DNA from: Enoplolaimus lenunculus
Lineage: Eukaryota; Nematoda; Enoplea; Enoplida; Thoracostomopsidae
DNA length: 64,000 bases
Direction: 5' to 3'
NCBI GenBank assembly: GCA_030248215.1
Contig: JASANG010001702.1
Location: 1-64,000 of the forward strand
The notes under the pieces are model-generated. The model saw only the letters and a list, made by a program, of their open reading frames with translations. It made no database searches and was not told where the DNA came from. Below are positions 46,650-57,609 of this stretch, in pieces; the stretch's first letter is position 1, and every line of letters starts with the position of its first letter. The translations under genes and the position numbers were made by a program.

Positions 46650-46825
46650 CACCCCACGTAGCCAAGGGGGGCAGGGGTGCTCAGCCGCTCCCGTACAAAA
46701 GTTTTGCCCCCCCTCCTAGATTTTCAACTTCGCTGATAAGTCGTTGAACCCTTGAATGCCCCTTCTGAAAATTTTTTAGCCCCCTTAGCAACGTCGGCAA
46801 CGCGACCTGGCTACGGCTACGCTCG
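46650..46825 (-). mobile_element. Family C hAT-like MITE
   Basis: The left end CCACGTAGCCAAGGGGGGCA and right end GCGACCTGGCTACGGCTACG are present. In between are CAAAAGTTTTGCCCCCCCTC, TAGATTTTCAACTTCGCTGA, TAAGTCGTTGAACCCTTGAA and TGCCCCTTCTGAAAATTTTT, the reverse complement of the family C order. It has no coding capacity. Confidence 0.75.
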
Positions 46826-47289
46826 CAAAACAGTGACGTTAATATACCCATCAAAAATGAAATCCTGGCTAGGCCCGTGATTAGTACTCTATCGTTTGCA
46901 ACCCTCTTCTTTGCAAGTGCGACATACGAGAATCATCATTGTTTTCGCGAATGATTTGTTATTATTACAAATTAGGAAGCTTTTGTGAATGAATAATTAT
47001 TGTTCTCAATCAACTTTATGTGAAATTTGGAACAGAAACAGTAGGTAACGGCAGACTCGTGTAAATCAATGATGTGAATGACTGACAAACAAACAGATTT
47101 ACGCATACTGGTATATTACATCGGATTCAAATTCAAAGATTGAGTTTAGGGGTGTTTTTTGCTCATATCCAGAGCCATTCCGTCATGTTAGAGGGACCAA
47201 AAAGTATACAAGGGCCCTCGGACATATTAAAGGGGTGGAATAGATACGGTTTTTAGAAATACTGTCCCATGTATACAACGAGAGTTTGT

Positions 47290-47390
47290 CTGCTAAACAA
47301 GCCTAAACCAAAAAACCGAAAGCATAAGCCTAAACCTAGCCTAGGCGTAAGCATAAGTCTAAGCCTGAGCCTAAACTCCCCACTTCCCAG
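47290..47390 (+). repeat. TTAGGC-like array, family A type
   Basis: Units of GCCTAAACC, ATAAGCCTAAACCTAGCC, TAGGCGTAAGCATAAGTC and TAAGCCTGAGCCTAAAC run over 100 bases. A possible outer end AGTATACAAGGGCCCTCGG lies near 47207. The overlapping 97-codon plus and 84-codon minus frames are read through the repeat and are not genes. Confidence 0.6.
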
Positions 47391-47880
47391 TCCCTTAGTT
47401 TTCATATTTAACAGTCGCAAAGTCTCTATTCTTAACATGAGCCAAAATAAACAACTGATACTTAGAGGTAAATTAATGTTACCGTTCGCTATACTCGCTC
47501 GTAACAAATTTGCGCGAGCTGATATACAGTCCCGTAATAAAATCCTACCTGAGATCCTGTGAGAAGCAGTGGTTTTGGTAAAAAATCTATATTTGTAGCG
47601 TCAAAACTTATCAGAGCCGTATGCAAAACCCAATGAGCATTTCGTTGAATTTTTATAAAATGCTTCCGTGTTTTCGCTCGACAACAACCATGTTTAAAGC
47701 GTAAGCTGCGATTTATCCCATCTATGATGGGCGATAAATTTGATGAAATTATGGCTTCGGTTTAACTGAAGTGTCAGATAGCTTTCGGGCATTTTTGACA
47801 TCGTTCACATAGCGTTAAATCTTATCATGGCATCATATTTCTGAAAATTGCAGAAATGGTATTATGTTCAGCAAGACTAG

Positions 47881-48266
47881 CAGTGGCGGATCCAGGATCT
47901 CAAAAAGGGGGGCAAAATTTGACAGATAATAAACTTATTTTTGACCCATACTGTAGTGACCCAAATTAGAGGGGGGTCTCCATTTTGAGTCCCAATTAAT
48001 AGGAGTCCAGATCCCTAATAAAATCCGTAAGCGGGTAAAGTCCTTAAACCTTTGTTAGAGTCCATAAATGTCTATTATCCCTAATTGTAGCGCATAAATG
48101 ACTCCAGGGCCAAATATAGGTGAGTTCGAAGCTTTAAAGCGTGCTTATACCATTGTGTATAAAACAGAGAAAACAGCGTAGAACAACAATTGACACTATA
48201 TAATTTTTGTCGAGATGCAGTTGGGGGGCCCACGGCCGGGATGTCCCTTCCATGGATCCGCCATTG
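47881..48266 (+). mobile_element. Family B hAT MITE, interrupted by a family E element
   Basis: The left end CAGTGGCGGATCCAGGATCT and right end TTCCATGGATCCGCCATTG are present. After AATAAACTTATTTTTGACCC the sequence jumps into a family E end at 47949 and returns near 48165 with ACAGCGTAGAACAACAATTG and GTCGAGATGCAGTTGGGGGG, which match the right part of the 37798 copy. Flanks AAGACTAG and AGACTAAG are similar but shifted by one base, so the target duplication is only probable. Confidence 0.82.
47949..48160 (+). mobile_element. Family E MITE nested in a family B MITE
   Basis: TA-CTGTAGTGACCCAAATTAGAG at 47949 is followed by ATTTTGAGTCCCAATTAATA, GTCCGTAAGC-like AATCCGTAAGCGGGTAAAG, GTAGCGCATAAATGACTCC and TTCGAAGCTTTAAAGCGTGC. 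The right terminal repeat is not visible, so the copy ends early at about 48160. Because it interrupts the family B element, it must be the later arrival. Confidence 0.75.
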
Positions 48267-48498
48267 AGACTAAGTTATATTTTATCACAGTTCTTTGGAT
48301 TTGTTAGCAGGAGGAGGCCAAAAACAAACTAGTTTAATGCACTTGCTTTACGTATGTGGAAAAATGACTATTAGTAAAAAAACGCGAGGTAACGTGTCAA
48401 ATGGCATTTTATTCGTTTTGATGAGCGAATGCAAGCTTAATATATTTTCAAAAACCTATAGATTTTTAAAATAAAATTATTATAGTCCACATGCCTTG

Positions 48499-48640
48499 CA
48501 GGCCCGTAGCCAGCTCACCTTGCTGAGGATGGCTAAACATTTTTCAGGAGCGGCATACAAGGATTTTCGATGACTTACAAGCAAGGTTGAAAATTTTCTA
48601 GGGTGGCAAAATTCTTCCAGGGGGGCTTTCGATTTATGTT
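48499..48640 (+). mobile_element. Family C hAT-like MITE, right end missing
   Basis: The left end CAGGCCCGTAGCCAGCTCAC is intact, then TTGCTGAGGATGGCTAAAC, GGCATACAAGGATTTTCGAT, GACTTACAAGCAAGGTTGAA and CTTCCAGGGGGGCTTTCG. The inverted right terminus seen at 49866 is absent. It is the closest single-unit relative of the expanded copy at 42768. Confidence 0.8.
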
Positions 48641-48998
48641 TTAAATTAACAAAAACACTAAATTTAGTCCAATCTTAATATAAAACTAAGTGCTGTGATT
48701 AGCGCACTAATCGTGGTGATGGTAATGTCCCGGTGTGACCCAGACATTGCGTAGACAGGACATTTCTAGTAAATTTAGTTCCAATCGAAAGCATTGCATG
48801 TCTAAAAGCTACGCTACAGTCACTGACTATACGGCAATTAAAAGTTTAATGCTTAAACATTTTATTTATTAGTTGGCTTGATCAGTATATCGCTTAACGA
48901 ATGCACAAAAATTGCATGCACATTTTTTCACAAAACAATCACATTTAATGTTCTGTAAGAAATTATTGCAAACAAAATAATGCTTGAATTTTGCCCAG

Positions 48999-49036
48999 AA
49001 CACGCATTTGGAGCATTCCAGCTTGAATTATATAGA
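48999..49036 (-). mobile_element. Helitron-like 5' end
   Basis: On the minus strand, TCTATATAATTCAAGCTGGA begins at 49036, preceded by A, and continues into ATGCTCCAAATGCGTG. It belongs to the group at 18847, 33191 and 53850. Confidence 0.6.
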
Positions 49037-49144
49037 TTTGTTGCTGTAACTTTCTGTTAAACGCTGTGCCACTTTTTCTTTTTCCAATAAACTTGTGTGT
49101 GTAGCGTAAACGGAGACTTTCTGGTTTTATCTCTGGTTGCTCCA

Positions 49145-49310
49145 GGACAATGTAACAAACGCCACAAGTTCCAACCATTATTTTCTCGGATTCTTATTTT
49201 CTAAGCATAAGCCTTATCCTAAGCCTAAGCGTAAAAATGATCATATTACTACGCTTAAACCTAAGCCTAAGCCTAAGGCAAGCAGAAAAATTAGTCTAAA
49301 GCAGTAACCA
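49145..49310 (+). mobile_element. Family A MITE, diverged
   Basis: GGACAATGTAACAAACGCCA at 49145 resembles the family's left end. The array CTAAGCATAAGCCTTATCC, TAAGCCTAAGCG and, after a short spacer, TTAAACCTAAGCCTAAGCC follows. The tail AGCAGAAAAATTAGTCTAAAGC is the same as in the 22332 and 27396 copies. The right GGCC end was not found. Confidence 0.65.
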
Positions 49311-49701
49311 CAATGACATTTTAAAATTTAACCAAGTAATTGCTAGAATTAAATTTTGTTATGGCTGTGTCTTCACGTTTAATGCTTCGAAATTCTACAT
49401 TGACAATTATTGTTTGTAATTATATACTAAAACCTAAGTAACAGATTTGCATTAGTTTCTATTGGTGACTGAATATAAACGTTTTTCTATAGCAAAATGT
49501 AACACCGGCACCAGGCGGTATATATAAATCGAACTCAGTAAAGCATAAACGGACGCTAATTCTTACCGGCACTTTATATTGTGCCATTAGTTTCCATTTT
49601 GTTTGCGTCTAAAACAGACAAAGATTAGGACATATGTGAAGCTTAATTGCTTATTGGCCAGTGTAGCTTATTACCAAAATTAACAACGATGAAAGTATTA
49701 T

Positions 49702-49866
49702 CAGGCCTGTAGCCAGCTCAGCTTGCTAAAGGTGCTAAAACTGTTTCAGATGGGGCATACAAGGGTTTTCGTTTACTGACAAGCAATGTTAAAAATTATC
49801 TAGGAAGGCCTAAATTTTTCCAGGGTGCGATTGAACTCCATAGCTGCCCCCTCAGCTACGTGCCCG
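49702..49866 (+). mobile_element. Family C hAT MITE with 8-bp target duplication (165 bp)
   Basis: It starts CAGGCCTGTAGCCAGCTCAG and ends CCTCAGCTACGTGCCCG. Flanks AGTATTAT (49694-49701) and AGTGTTAT (49867-49874) match at 7 of 8, which places family C among hAT-type elements. The interior follows the family order (GGGGCATACAAGGGTTTTCG, AAGCAATGTTAAAAATTATC, TTTTTCCAGGGTGCG). It has no coding capacity. Confidence 0.87.
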
Positions 49867-49874
49867 AGTGTTAT

Positions 49875-51718
49875 GGTAATTTGTGGGTAGAGATCGATAT
49901 TCAATGTAGGAACACTTTTCCGAATGTAATATAGTATTTTTCGCACATATAAAAGATGAATAATTTTAATTTTTGAATATTGAAACTTTATTTAAAAAGA
50001 AATAACTATGCATTTTGTACTACGGTTCTACTTCAAATTAATTTGCAGTTCCGCGTTAACAGATAATCTTGAAAACTGTAACCAGAGTTTCGTAGCGTAT
50101 GGGTATTATATCGGCCCGGGACGATATAATAATGAAAATATTTCAAATTAGAAATACTCGAAGCAACTAAAACAGTATTTGTCATCGTGAGAGAATCTAA
50201 AATAAAGCTTGTGACCAGTCGTAGGGAACAGAGCATTAAAGCAGCGGGCTTTTGTGTCCGTATGGCAAATATATACAAGACTGAAACATGTTTTATTTTG
50301 GTCAAACTTTTGCCTACAATTGTTCAAATTTAGGCTTTCTTTCTGTGCTGGCTTTGGTTTTGTCTCTCTCATGGCACTATGTAGTGCATATTATATGGGC
50401 TGGATGAGTTTGGTTATGCTAGTGCACACAAAACTTTCTGCTAAACACTTGAATGGTTTCTTATAGCTTAAAGATAACTTATACGAACGAGGTATAACAA
50501 GTGCCAGTTGTTGACTCCATGCCCTTATTTCCATACTTCTATCTGAAATATAACTGCAATAGAGAAATGAAATCTTTTAGAATTTTTTGGTATTGTAACA
50601 TGGTAATTAGTTGCCTGATAACAGTAACATAAATACCAGTTTAGTGGTAATTATCGACTGTTAATAGTTCGTCTCATAGTTGCACGTACAAACATATACG
50701 GATAAGAAAAAGGTAAAATTAAGAAAAAGGTAAAATTGCAAACTTTTTAATGCCGTTTTTATGAAAAGTAATTTTTCTTTTTAACCGCAATGGTTTCACG
50801 CGATTTGCAGCGCTAAATTTAATTTCTGTAAAACTAAACGATATTTCTGAACGCGGAAGTAAAAATAACGGTGGCTAATGCGATTCGCCATAACTATAAT
50901 TAGAACTGGCATACCCACAGATAAAAAAATACTGTTTGCTTTTGAAAACTTAGGGCCAGGTAAAAAATTCTTTGTCCACTTACATCTCTTTCTATAGCTT
51001 CGCACAGCTATTGATTGAATTCTTTATCTTAACAGAAAACAATAATAAAGCTGAGCATAAAAAGATTGGTAGAACAATACTTATTATATATTGCACAATA
51101 TGAGTCCTATTAACATGAAACAGTATATATACATTCCAGAATCCAAACATACTATCTACGATAATATGCGTCAAAATCGGTTAATTGCCAGCTGAATTAA
51201 GCCTTTATTCGCCATTAGAATAAAAACTAGTCAGTTTTCACTTGCCTTACTTATTTTGGACGAGAAACACTTGAAATTGTGCCCTAAACTAAAGCTTTAA
51301 AACTAAACACATTCATTAAAGTGATTTTCGACATTCTCTTAACTCCTAAATATTTATATATGACACAACGTTGCGTTGATAATATAATATAGTTTGGTAT
51401 TACAACTGGTTACATACAACGATTGGCAACCTGGTTCTTTGACTTAAAGCTGAGCTTTATTTAACCGGAAACTTAGTGAAAACTAGTCAGAAATTTTTTG
51501 TTTATATAATTATGGTTCAAGCCATAATACGGTACACAAACTCGGCAGCTAATGTTTGTGTTGCGCTTGCTCTATTTGACTTGCAATTATCTCTACTTCT
51601 GTAGTGTATCTTATGTCGCTTTTGGTAGTCGAACTTAGTTGAGTTTGCAGCTGAAATACGAGCGAAACAAATTTGTTCAGTGTCCTGTTTTGTTGTCTGG
51701 CTTTTACAATCTTATTAG
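49875..51718. other. A+T-rich, gene-free stretch
   Basis: No recognisable element or gene was found, only a short direct repeat AAGAAAAAGGTAAAATT at 50704-50737. Open frames are under 75 codons and lie on both strands. Confidence 0.4.
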
Positions 51719-52134
51719 GAGGGGTGTGCCACGGAGTCGCAGGATATAGCGTAGACAAGATTTCAGTTCCGGACGGTGTAACATTATATGTAAAAAAATT
51801 TATTTACCTTTATAATCCTGTTGAAAGTGCTTTTTCTTGTTTCGCCAGAAATTTCGAGAGTAGATATATCCACGTTATCTCTCCGAACGTATACGATCCG
51901 TATAAAGAGTTACGTATATCACATCGTAAATTTCTGTGTAGACAAAGTAAATATATACCACTGGATATTTCAGGGCAGACACGAGGCACTTTTAAACGGT
52001 TTAGAATTAATATCTTCAAGGTCCTACACGCCAGAAAATGTTTTTCGTTTTATACGCTCATAAAAAACAACATGAGAGTATACGTTTATCCTAAAATGAA
52101 ATCCTGGTTGTCAGAAATCCTGGCTACGCCCCTC
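51719..52134. mobile_element. Probable family D hAT-like element containing a 185-codon open frame
   Basis: The right end AAATCCTGGCTACGCCCCTC is a clear family D terminus. At the left are GAGGGGTGTGCCACGGAGTC and, 25 bases in, AGCGTAGACAAGATTTCAGT with CCGGACGGTGTAAC, which matches the family D start at 36954. An open frame runs through it from 51673 to 52230 (plus). Its first 24 residues are hydrophobic and look like a signal peptide, but the frame starts outside the element and continues across its terminus, no motif is recognised, and a chance open frame is the simplest reading. Confidence 0.55.
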
Positions 52135-52423
52135 AATTTTACGGCTTCGCCGAAAAAAATGCCTTACCTTAAGGTTTGTTTTGGGTATCGAATTAATTTT
52201 CACAATTGCTACGACCGCTGCAGGGCATAGATTTGGTTACACATCAGTGCGCCTGTTTATTTTTATTTTACATTTTTCTTGCATATCGTTATCATTTTGC
52301 AGCTTTCAACCAAACAACCAAGTAAACGCTAATTGGAGTTTCTGCCGGTGCAGTTGCAGCAGTGGAAAAATATAATTGGCGATTGTTATACCTGCGCATA
52401 TTTTTTGAAAAAATTAGGATCTT

Positions 52424-52614
52424 GGACACTTTTTGCTTACAGGCATAGTCTAACGCTCCAGGCTTAGACTTAGATTTAGGTCTAGGCTTAGTCTTAGCTT
52501 TAAGCAAACACAAACCTTTGTCTACGACTTTACATTGAGCCCTAAACCAAAGCCTGAGTCAATGATCCCAAGCCTAAGCCTAAACCTTAAATGTGACCGA
52601 AGTATACAAGAGCC
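52424..52614. mobile_element. Family A element, head-to-head TTAGGC arrays
   Basis: CAGGCTTAGACTTAGATTTAGG and TCTAGGCTTAGTCTTAGC run in the TTAGGC direction. After a 60-base spacer, AAGCCTAAGCCTAAACC runs in the opposite direction, so the element is partly palindromic. The right end GAAGTATACAAGAGCC resembles the family's GGCC terminus. The left end is uncertain (GGACACTTTTTGC). A further short unit, TTTAGGCTTAG, lies at 52920. Confidence 0.6.
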
Positions 52615-52959
52615 AAAGCTAATTTTGATACCAGGCTTGTAGTAAATTACAAAAAAAGTACCAGTTTATAAATATATAAGCTTCGGTAAAACGTAAGATA
52701 CAAAATTAAAAATAGTTAAAGTATTTTGCTGACGCCACTTTGAATCCCGCTTTAGCAGAGGATAGAAAATCAGGTACAAGTGACATGTATAATTTGAAGT
52801 ATGTGTACCAATTATTTTATAAAATGCAGGTATTAAATAACAGTTAAAACAAATATTGGCTTCTGTATATCCTGCTTCAGCTTTCAAAATTATCAGATTT
52901 TGCTATATTAGACTTTAGTTTAGGCTTAGTTTTGAGCTCAGATTTATAGTTAAACTTGT

Positions 52960-55209
52960 GAATAACGTGCATAAGAGCTGAGATATTTGTAATTTAATGA
53001 AAGATAATTTTTCTTTCTTTTTAGAAATCAAAATCAAAATACGCCGCAAAACATTATGCTTACCAAATCAGATATTCTGTTTATATTTGACCAAATTTAT
53101 TGCATTAAATCTGTCCTGTAGAATATTTGTGGGTATGGCGCAGTCTATACCACATTTCCTGAAAACATCATGCCTATCTCAGGTCGGAAATTAAACTTTT
53201 TCCTATCAAAATAATGTACTTTAGCGATCAGTGGTTAATAAATTTATTCATAACTGTTACTTGTGACCAGCTCAACACATTCCTGGGGGATAAAAATATC
53301 ACATTTGGTTTGCGAAGATTTCACATGGCCTAAAGCGAAACTTAACGAGCACAAATTTCTATAGGGGTTGAGTCCCATGGCCACTGTCCAGCTTAGGTCC
53401 GGTAACATATATTCATCGCACCATGAAAGCTAAATATTTCGGATCCAGACACAGGATGCCACGATTTTCTAATTTTGATTATTAAAACGTTTATTGTTAC
53501 TTCCTTTTATGAAACGCTCTTAGAACAGCAGCGATACAGAAACTACCCGTAAATTTTATGAGAAACCTCTCAGCTGCCGTTAACAGAGAATGGCGAAGTG
53601 TTTGTTTACTTTTGACTTAACATTTTCCGACGCTGAAAGATTTATGTGAATGATTAAAAGAATTAATAGTTACGGGTTGGCCAACTTTAGGCAGTGCGCA
53701 AAAACGTTAGCGAATACCTAAAACTCTATATGCAAATTTTCTAATTATAGAACAATTACGTTTATGTGCTACGAAAACTATGGTAAACAAAATATGCTGG
53801 AAACTGGCCCAAAATACGTATGTGGGATATTCTAGCTTTAATTATATAGATGAACTTGAGAGGACAAATTAAGTGGTTTTTAAAAAAGTTAACTTATTGT
53901 TACTAATCTACGATGACTCTCACGCTTATCGGGTTTTGCTTACTTGGGTTAAAATTAACTGACGAAGCATAATGTTGTTAAACATTATGACTGACCTCTG
54001 GTTGCTCTTTTTTGAAAATTTCTAATCATTAGCGATAATAATAACAACTTGTCTTCGCATAAGTTTGAATTAAATATCCAAATATGCTGTATACATTTAC
54101 TAATCACCTTAAACGGTCATTTGATTTTGCGTTGGCTATGCTAAAAGGATACCGGACATTGCAAAGCTTAATGCAATACTCAGATAATAATCCCTTATAA
54201 ACCAAATTGCACTAAATCCAAATGAGGGTTACTGCATAAAATGTTTTGAATTGTGGCTGTTGGAAGAATAAATTTAATATTAATACTCATGTTCTTTTCA
54301 TGCCAGCCAATAGCAAATTTAACAAAATAGTTCAGCAATTAACCGTAGCTCTGTAAGTTTAATACACAAACAGCAATTGTCAAACACTGACGTACTCGTG
54401 CGCAACTGGCGATTCCGATTGGACCATGCAGGTCATGGCTTCCACCCAACAAGGACTGGATACCCACCGGCCACCAGACTTTTACACAAAACCAAAATTT
54501 TGCATTACGATGTAGTGCTTAATCTGCGTTTGGGTTATCGCTCTTACCGCTAGTGTAGCTTGTTTAACCGTATATTGTAGTGCGCTACCCCAAGTTAAAA
54601 ATTTCTGGATCCACCACTGTTTTTGCCATAAAAATTTGGCATTCTTGACTATTATGTCAACCTAATCGGACCACGACATGGTACCAGTGAAGTTTTCAGC
54701 CAAAAACATCTAAACATTCCAAAGGACAATTTATCACGACTTCTCGGTTCGGTTGTCACGTGGTTTGTTGTTATTGTTGCAATTGTTGCGAGCGATTTGT
54801 TTCACATACAAAAAAATCTATATACCTATCTAAAACTAATGACATGATATATATGCTGAAATCAGAATACATATAATGTTTTTTGTTTAGAAACCAACAT
54901 TGCTATACTCAGTGATGGATGCCAGAATAAATGAGGTAGCGCGATATATAATAGTGAAAAGTGAAAAAAACTCGTGAAAGAAGCGACGGAGAAGGCAGAC
55001 GTTTTTAGTAGTAAATTTTAATACCAAATTTTGGTTTTGTTTCTTTTTGCTGGGCCCAGGCTTGGGTGATTTCTTTATATTTGCTAGTATGCTAAAATCT
55101 TGTTTGTACATACCATCATTGACACAAGTACCGGAAGGGCACTAAAACAAGTACGACATGCAATTGGTGAACGCAATTAAGATGACACGTTGGCAGATTT
55201 TGGAGCTTT
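52960..55209. other. A+T-rich, gene-free stretch
   Basis: It contains a Helitron-like end (53850, minus) and a family B2 terminus ending at 54619 (AAATTTCTGGATCCACCACTG). No gene can be supported. Confidence 0.4.
53810..53850 (-). mobile_element. Helitron-like 5' end
   Basis: On the minus strand, TCTATATAATTAAAGCTAGA begins at 53850, preceded by A, and continues into CCCACATACGTATTTTGG. It is the fourth copy of this end in the window. The 3' end was not located. Confidence 0.6.
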
Positions 55210-55389
55210 GGCCCATGTATAGATCAGGGCCGGAACGTTTTACCGTAAGCTTAAACTTTAGACTATTTTTTGTTAAAGCTTAGACTAAGCCTTAGGCTTA
55301 AGTGTAAGCGCATTCTTACACTTAGCTTTTAGGCGTAAGCTTATAAACACGCTTACACTATTGTTACGACCCTGTTCTATACGTTGGCC
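55210..55389. mobile_element. Family A MITE, GGCC ends, TTAGGC-like core
   Basis: The left end GGCCCATGTATAGATCAGGG runs into CCGGAAC. The right end reads inversely GGCCAACGTATAGAACAGGG then TCGTAAC. These are the best-preserved inverted ends of the family, over about 27 bases. Flanks GGAGCTTT and GGAGTTTA agree at 6 of 8. The core contains AGACTAAGCCTTAGGCTTAA and TTTTAGGCGTAAGC, a short palindromic version of the array. It has no coding capacity. Confidence 0.8.
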
Positions 55390-55394
55390 GGAGT

Positions 55395-56740
55395 TTACGG
55401 CAATTTACCGAGATAAATTTATTGTTCCATCTTTGCTGCACAGTAGTTTTTCTCAGTGATGATAGCAGCAGTGGCGTGTGAAGCGCTCCCAGGACGCTCC
55501 CGGTTGAAGGGTGGGCTGGAGTGCCAAGGGAGTCAATTTGTCCAAAAACAAAATTACGATTTTTTGAGTAGTCGTCGAGTGCGATTGCAAATCGTATTTT
55601 AGTTTTTTAGAAATTTTCACATTCTAAATTTTAGAGGTGCTTCAATCCGACGCAAATAGTTTTGGACGTTCCCTTACCCTTCGAACCCTGGGTCGTAGCC
55701 TTTGCCCACAGTTGCAATGTAGTTGAATTATGTAGCGTTCAAAAAATGGCCATCATATAAAGTCGTAATTTTTGAAAGTAATTTATTTCTCTTAAACTTT
55801 ATATCAAGGATTTTAAATCTAATCCACGCATATAAAACTAGCGATCATCACTGGTTAATCATACATTTTTAAAAAAAACGTTTAATTGTGGCGTATTTGC
55901 CTCAAACCACGGGATTTGAACGCCATTTAAATACAAGCTGAGTTGAAAAACTGGCCAAAATTTCTTTAATAAAATGTTGAGTTTATTTTAAATTTTAGTA
56001 TAGTTTACGACTCAGAGACAGGCTCATAGCCAGCATTTCGTTACATGTGGGTTCGTATACCTTTATGATAGTTTTTAGCCCTCTAAGATCACGATGGCTA
56101 CTCCAGATCTTAGTGCGTTTCTGTTACTTATGTATTGAAATTTTGGAACCGATCGTGCTGAGAGAAATGATGTCTGTTGCAATGCAACCCTATTAACTCC
56201 GTGATTTCGCCCTTAAGTATACTTTATTACAGTAGAAAAACTGACCAGATTTCTTTGAATCAGTTTTCAAAAGCAATCTAGAAGCAAGCAAAACCTCTCA
56301 TCAATTGCATCATTTCCGCTGCATTGATTGAGCGAAGCGTAAAATTCGTCTTGGCTTCTGTGACGTTGTTGCTGTTGGTCGCATTTAGACACATTTATCT
56401 CAGAATAAGAAAGGAAATTAAACACGTTGGAGGGTCTAAGCGAGCCCCAGGCCATTACTTTTAAAAGGAATCAAGCTAAAATCTTTGTATTAAGATTTAG
56501 CGCTAAAATTACGTTTGGCTTCTCGTTCGCTTCGTTCTCGTACTGTTTTCACTATTGCGATCCTGCGCATCCGTGTCAAAAACTTGCGGATCGACACTTA
56601 TCAGACGCCAGACATCATCCAAAAGACGTACACAGAGCTGGTACAGAAATGAGTCGCGGGCGGAAATAACCCACATTACAGTATACGGGGCACTCAATTA
56701 GGATTTGAAATGTTTTATGTAAGATTGCGGGGCTTACGAT
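55395..56740. other. A+T-rich, gene-free stretch
   Basis: CAGTGGCGTGTGAAGCGCTC at 55471 could be another hAT-like start without a clear partner. TGGCTTCTCGTTCGCTTCG near 56517 is one of the dispersed GCGAGCGAAGCGAG-type hairpin motifs. No gene is supportable. Confidence 0.4.
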
Positions 56741-56762
56741 CAGGGGTGGAACCAGGATTTTA
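56741..56762 (+). mobile_element. Family D-like hAT terminus
   Basis: CAGGGGTGGAACCAGGATTT is a typical family D start. No inverted partner was found within the next few hundred bases, and the family A copy at 56948 lies close by. Confidence 0.45.
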
Positions 56763-56947
56763 TTTCTTTAGAGTATAGCCTCATTACAAAATCTGTCCAT
56801 TTTTAGGCTAACTTTGCTTTAATTTGAACAAAATAATGAGTTGTAATGAGCAGTTATAATTTGGTTTGTTTATAAACATCCACTTTGGCTTATACACGAG
56901 ATCTTTGGCAAGTTTTGAGTAGCCTGCAGTGCAGTGATTTAATTGTT

Positions 56948-57142
56948 GGCCAATGTTACTTTAATTGGTGCAACAGTAGATTAAGCGTATTCCTAAGCCT
57001 CAGCCTACGCTTAAGCGTTGCAAAAATGTGTTCCTAAGCGTAAGCCTAAGCCTAAGCCTAAGCAAAAATGTAATCTAGAATCTAAACTTACTATTTTATA
57101 GACCCACCAGCAACCTTGACGCCCCTTAAAGTAACATGGGCC
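56948..57142 (+). mobile_element. Family A MITE with TTAGGC array and 8-bp target duplication
   Basis: The left end GGCCAATGTTACTTTAATTG and the right end, read inversely, GGCCCATGTTACTTTAAGGG, are inverted repeats. Flanks TAATTGTT (56940-56947) and CAATTGTT (57143-57150) match at 7 of 8. The array AAGCCTAAGCCTAAGCCTAA at about 57043-57063 contains four near-perfect GCCTAA units. It has no coding capacity. Together with the copies at 22332 and 27396, this fixes the family's ends and insertion length. Confidence 0.87.
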
Positions 57143-57609
57143 CAATTGTTTGATCACAATATTTAACCACGAATAATATGCGATTAAATTACAGAAAGAA
57201 TATTAACAAAATTGTTTGTACTCTAGCTACCGCTTGGGAAGTAGGCAGTAAGGTCATGAATTTTGGGCTGTTAGTTTGTAGAAAACATTTTTAAGTCATA
57301 AAAAATTAAGACTCTATGAATTGCTGAAAACTTTCCAAATGGATGGGTGGGCAATTTGAAAAAATTAGTTACTAAGCATGTTAGCGAAGAAAAATTGGTT
57401 TACATATGCGGAATTAATGCATTCCATGTACAATTTACTAATCGCCTCTTTCGAACCAAACTCCTGATTTACGTCAGTGAATACGAAAGGCATCGTTTTA
57501 TTTATGAAATTATTACTGGATTTGAGCGTTTTTTTGTGAATCTTCTCGTTTATCTTCGAGTGTTTATTAAAATCAATGGCTTTTGCAGTGCAGACTTCCA
57601 CAGTATTTA

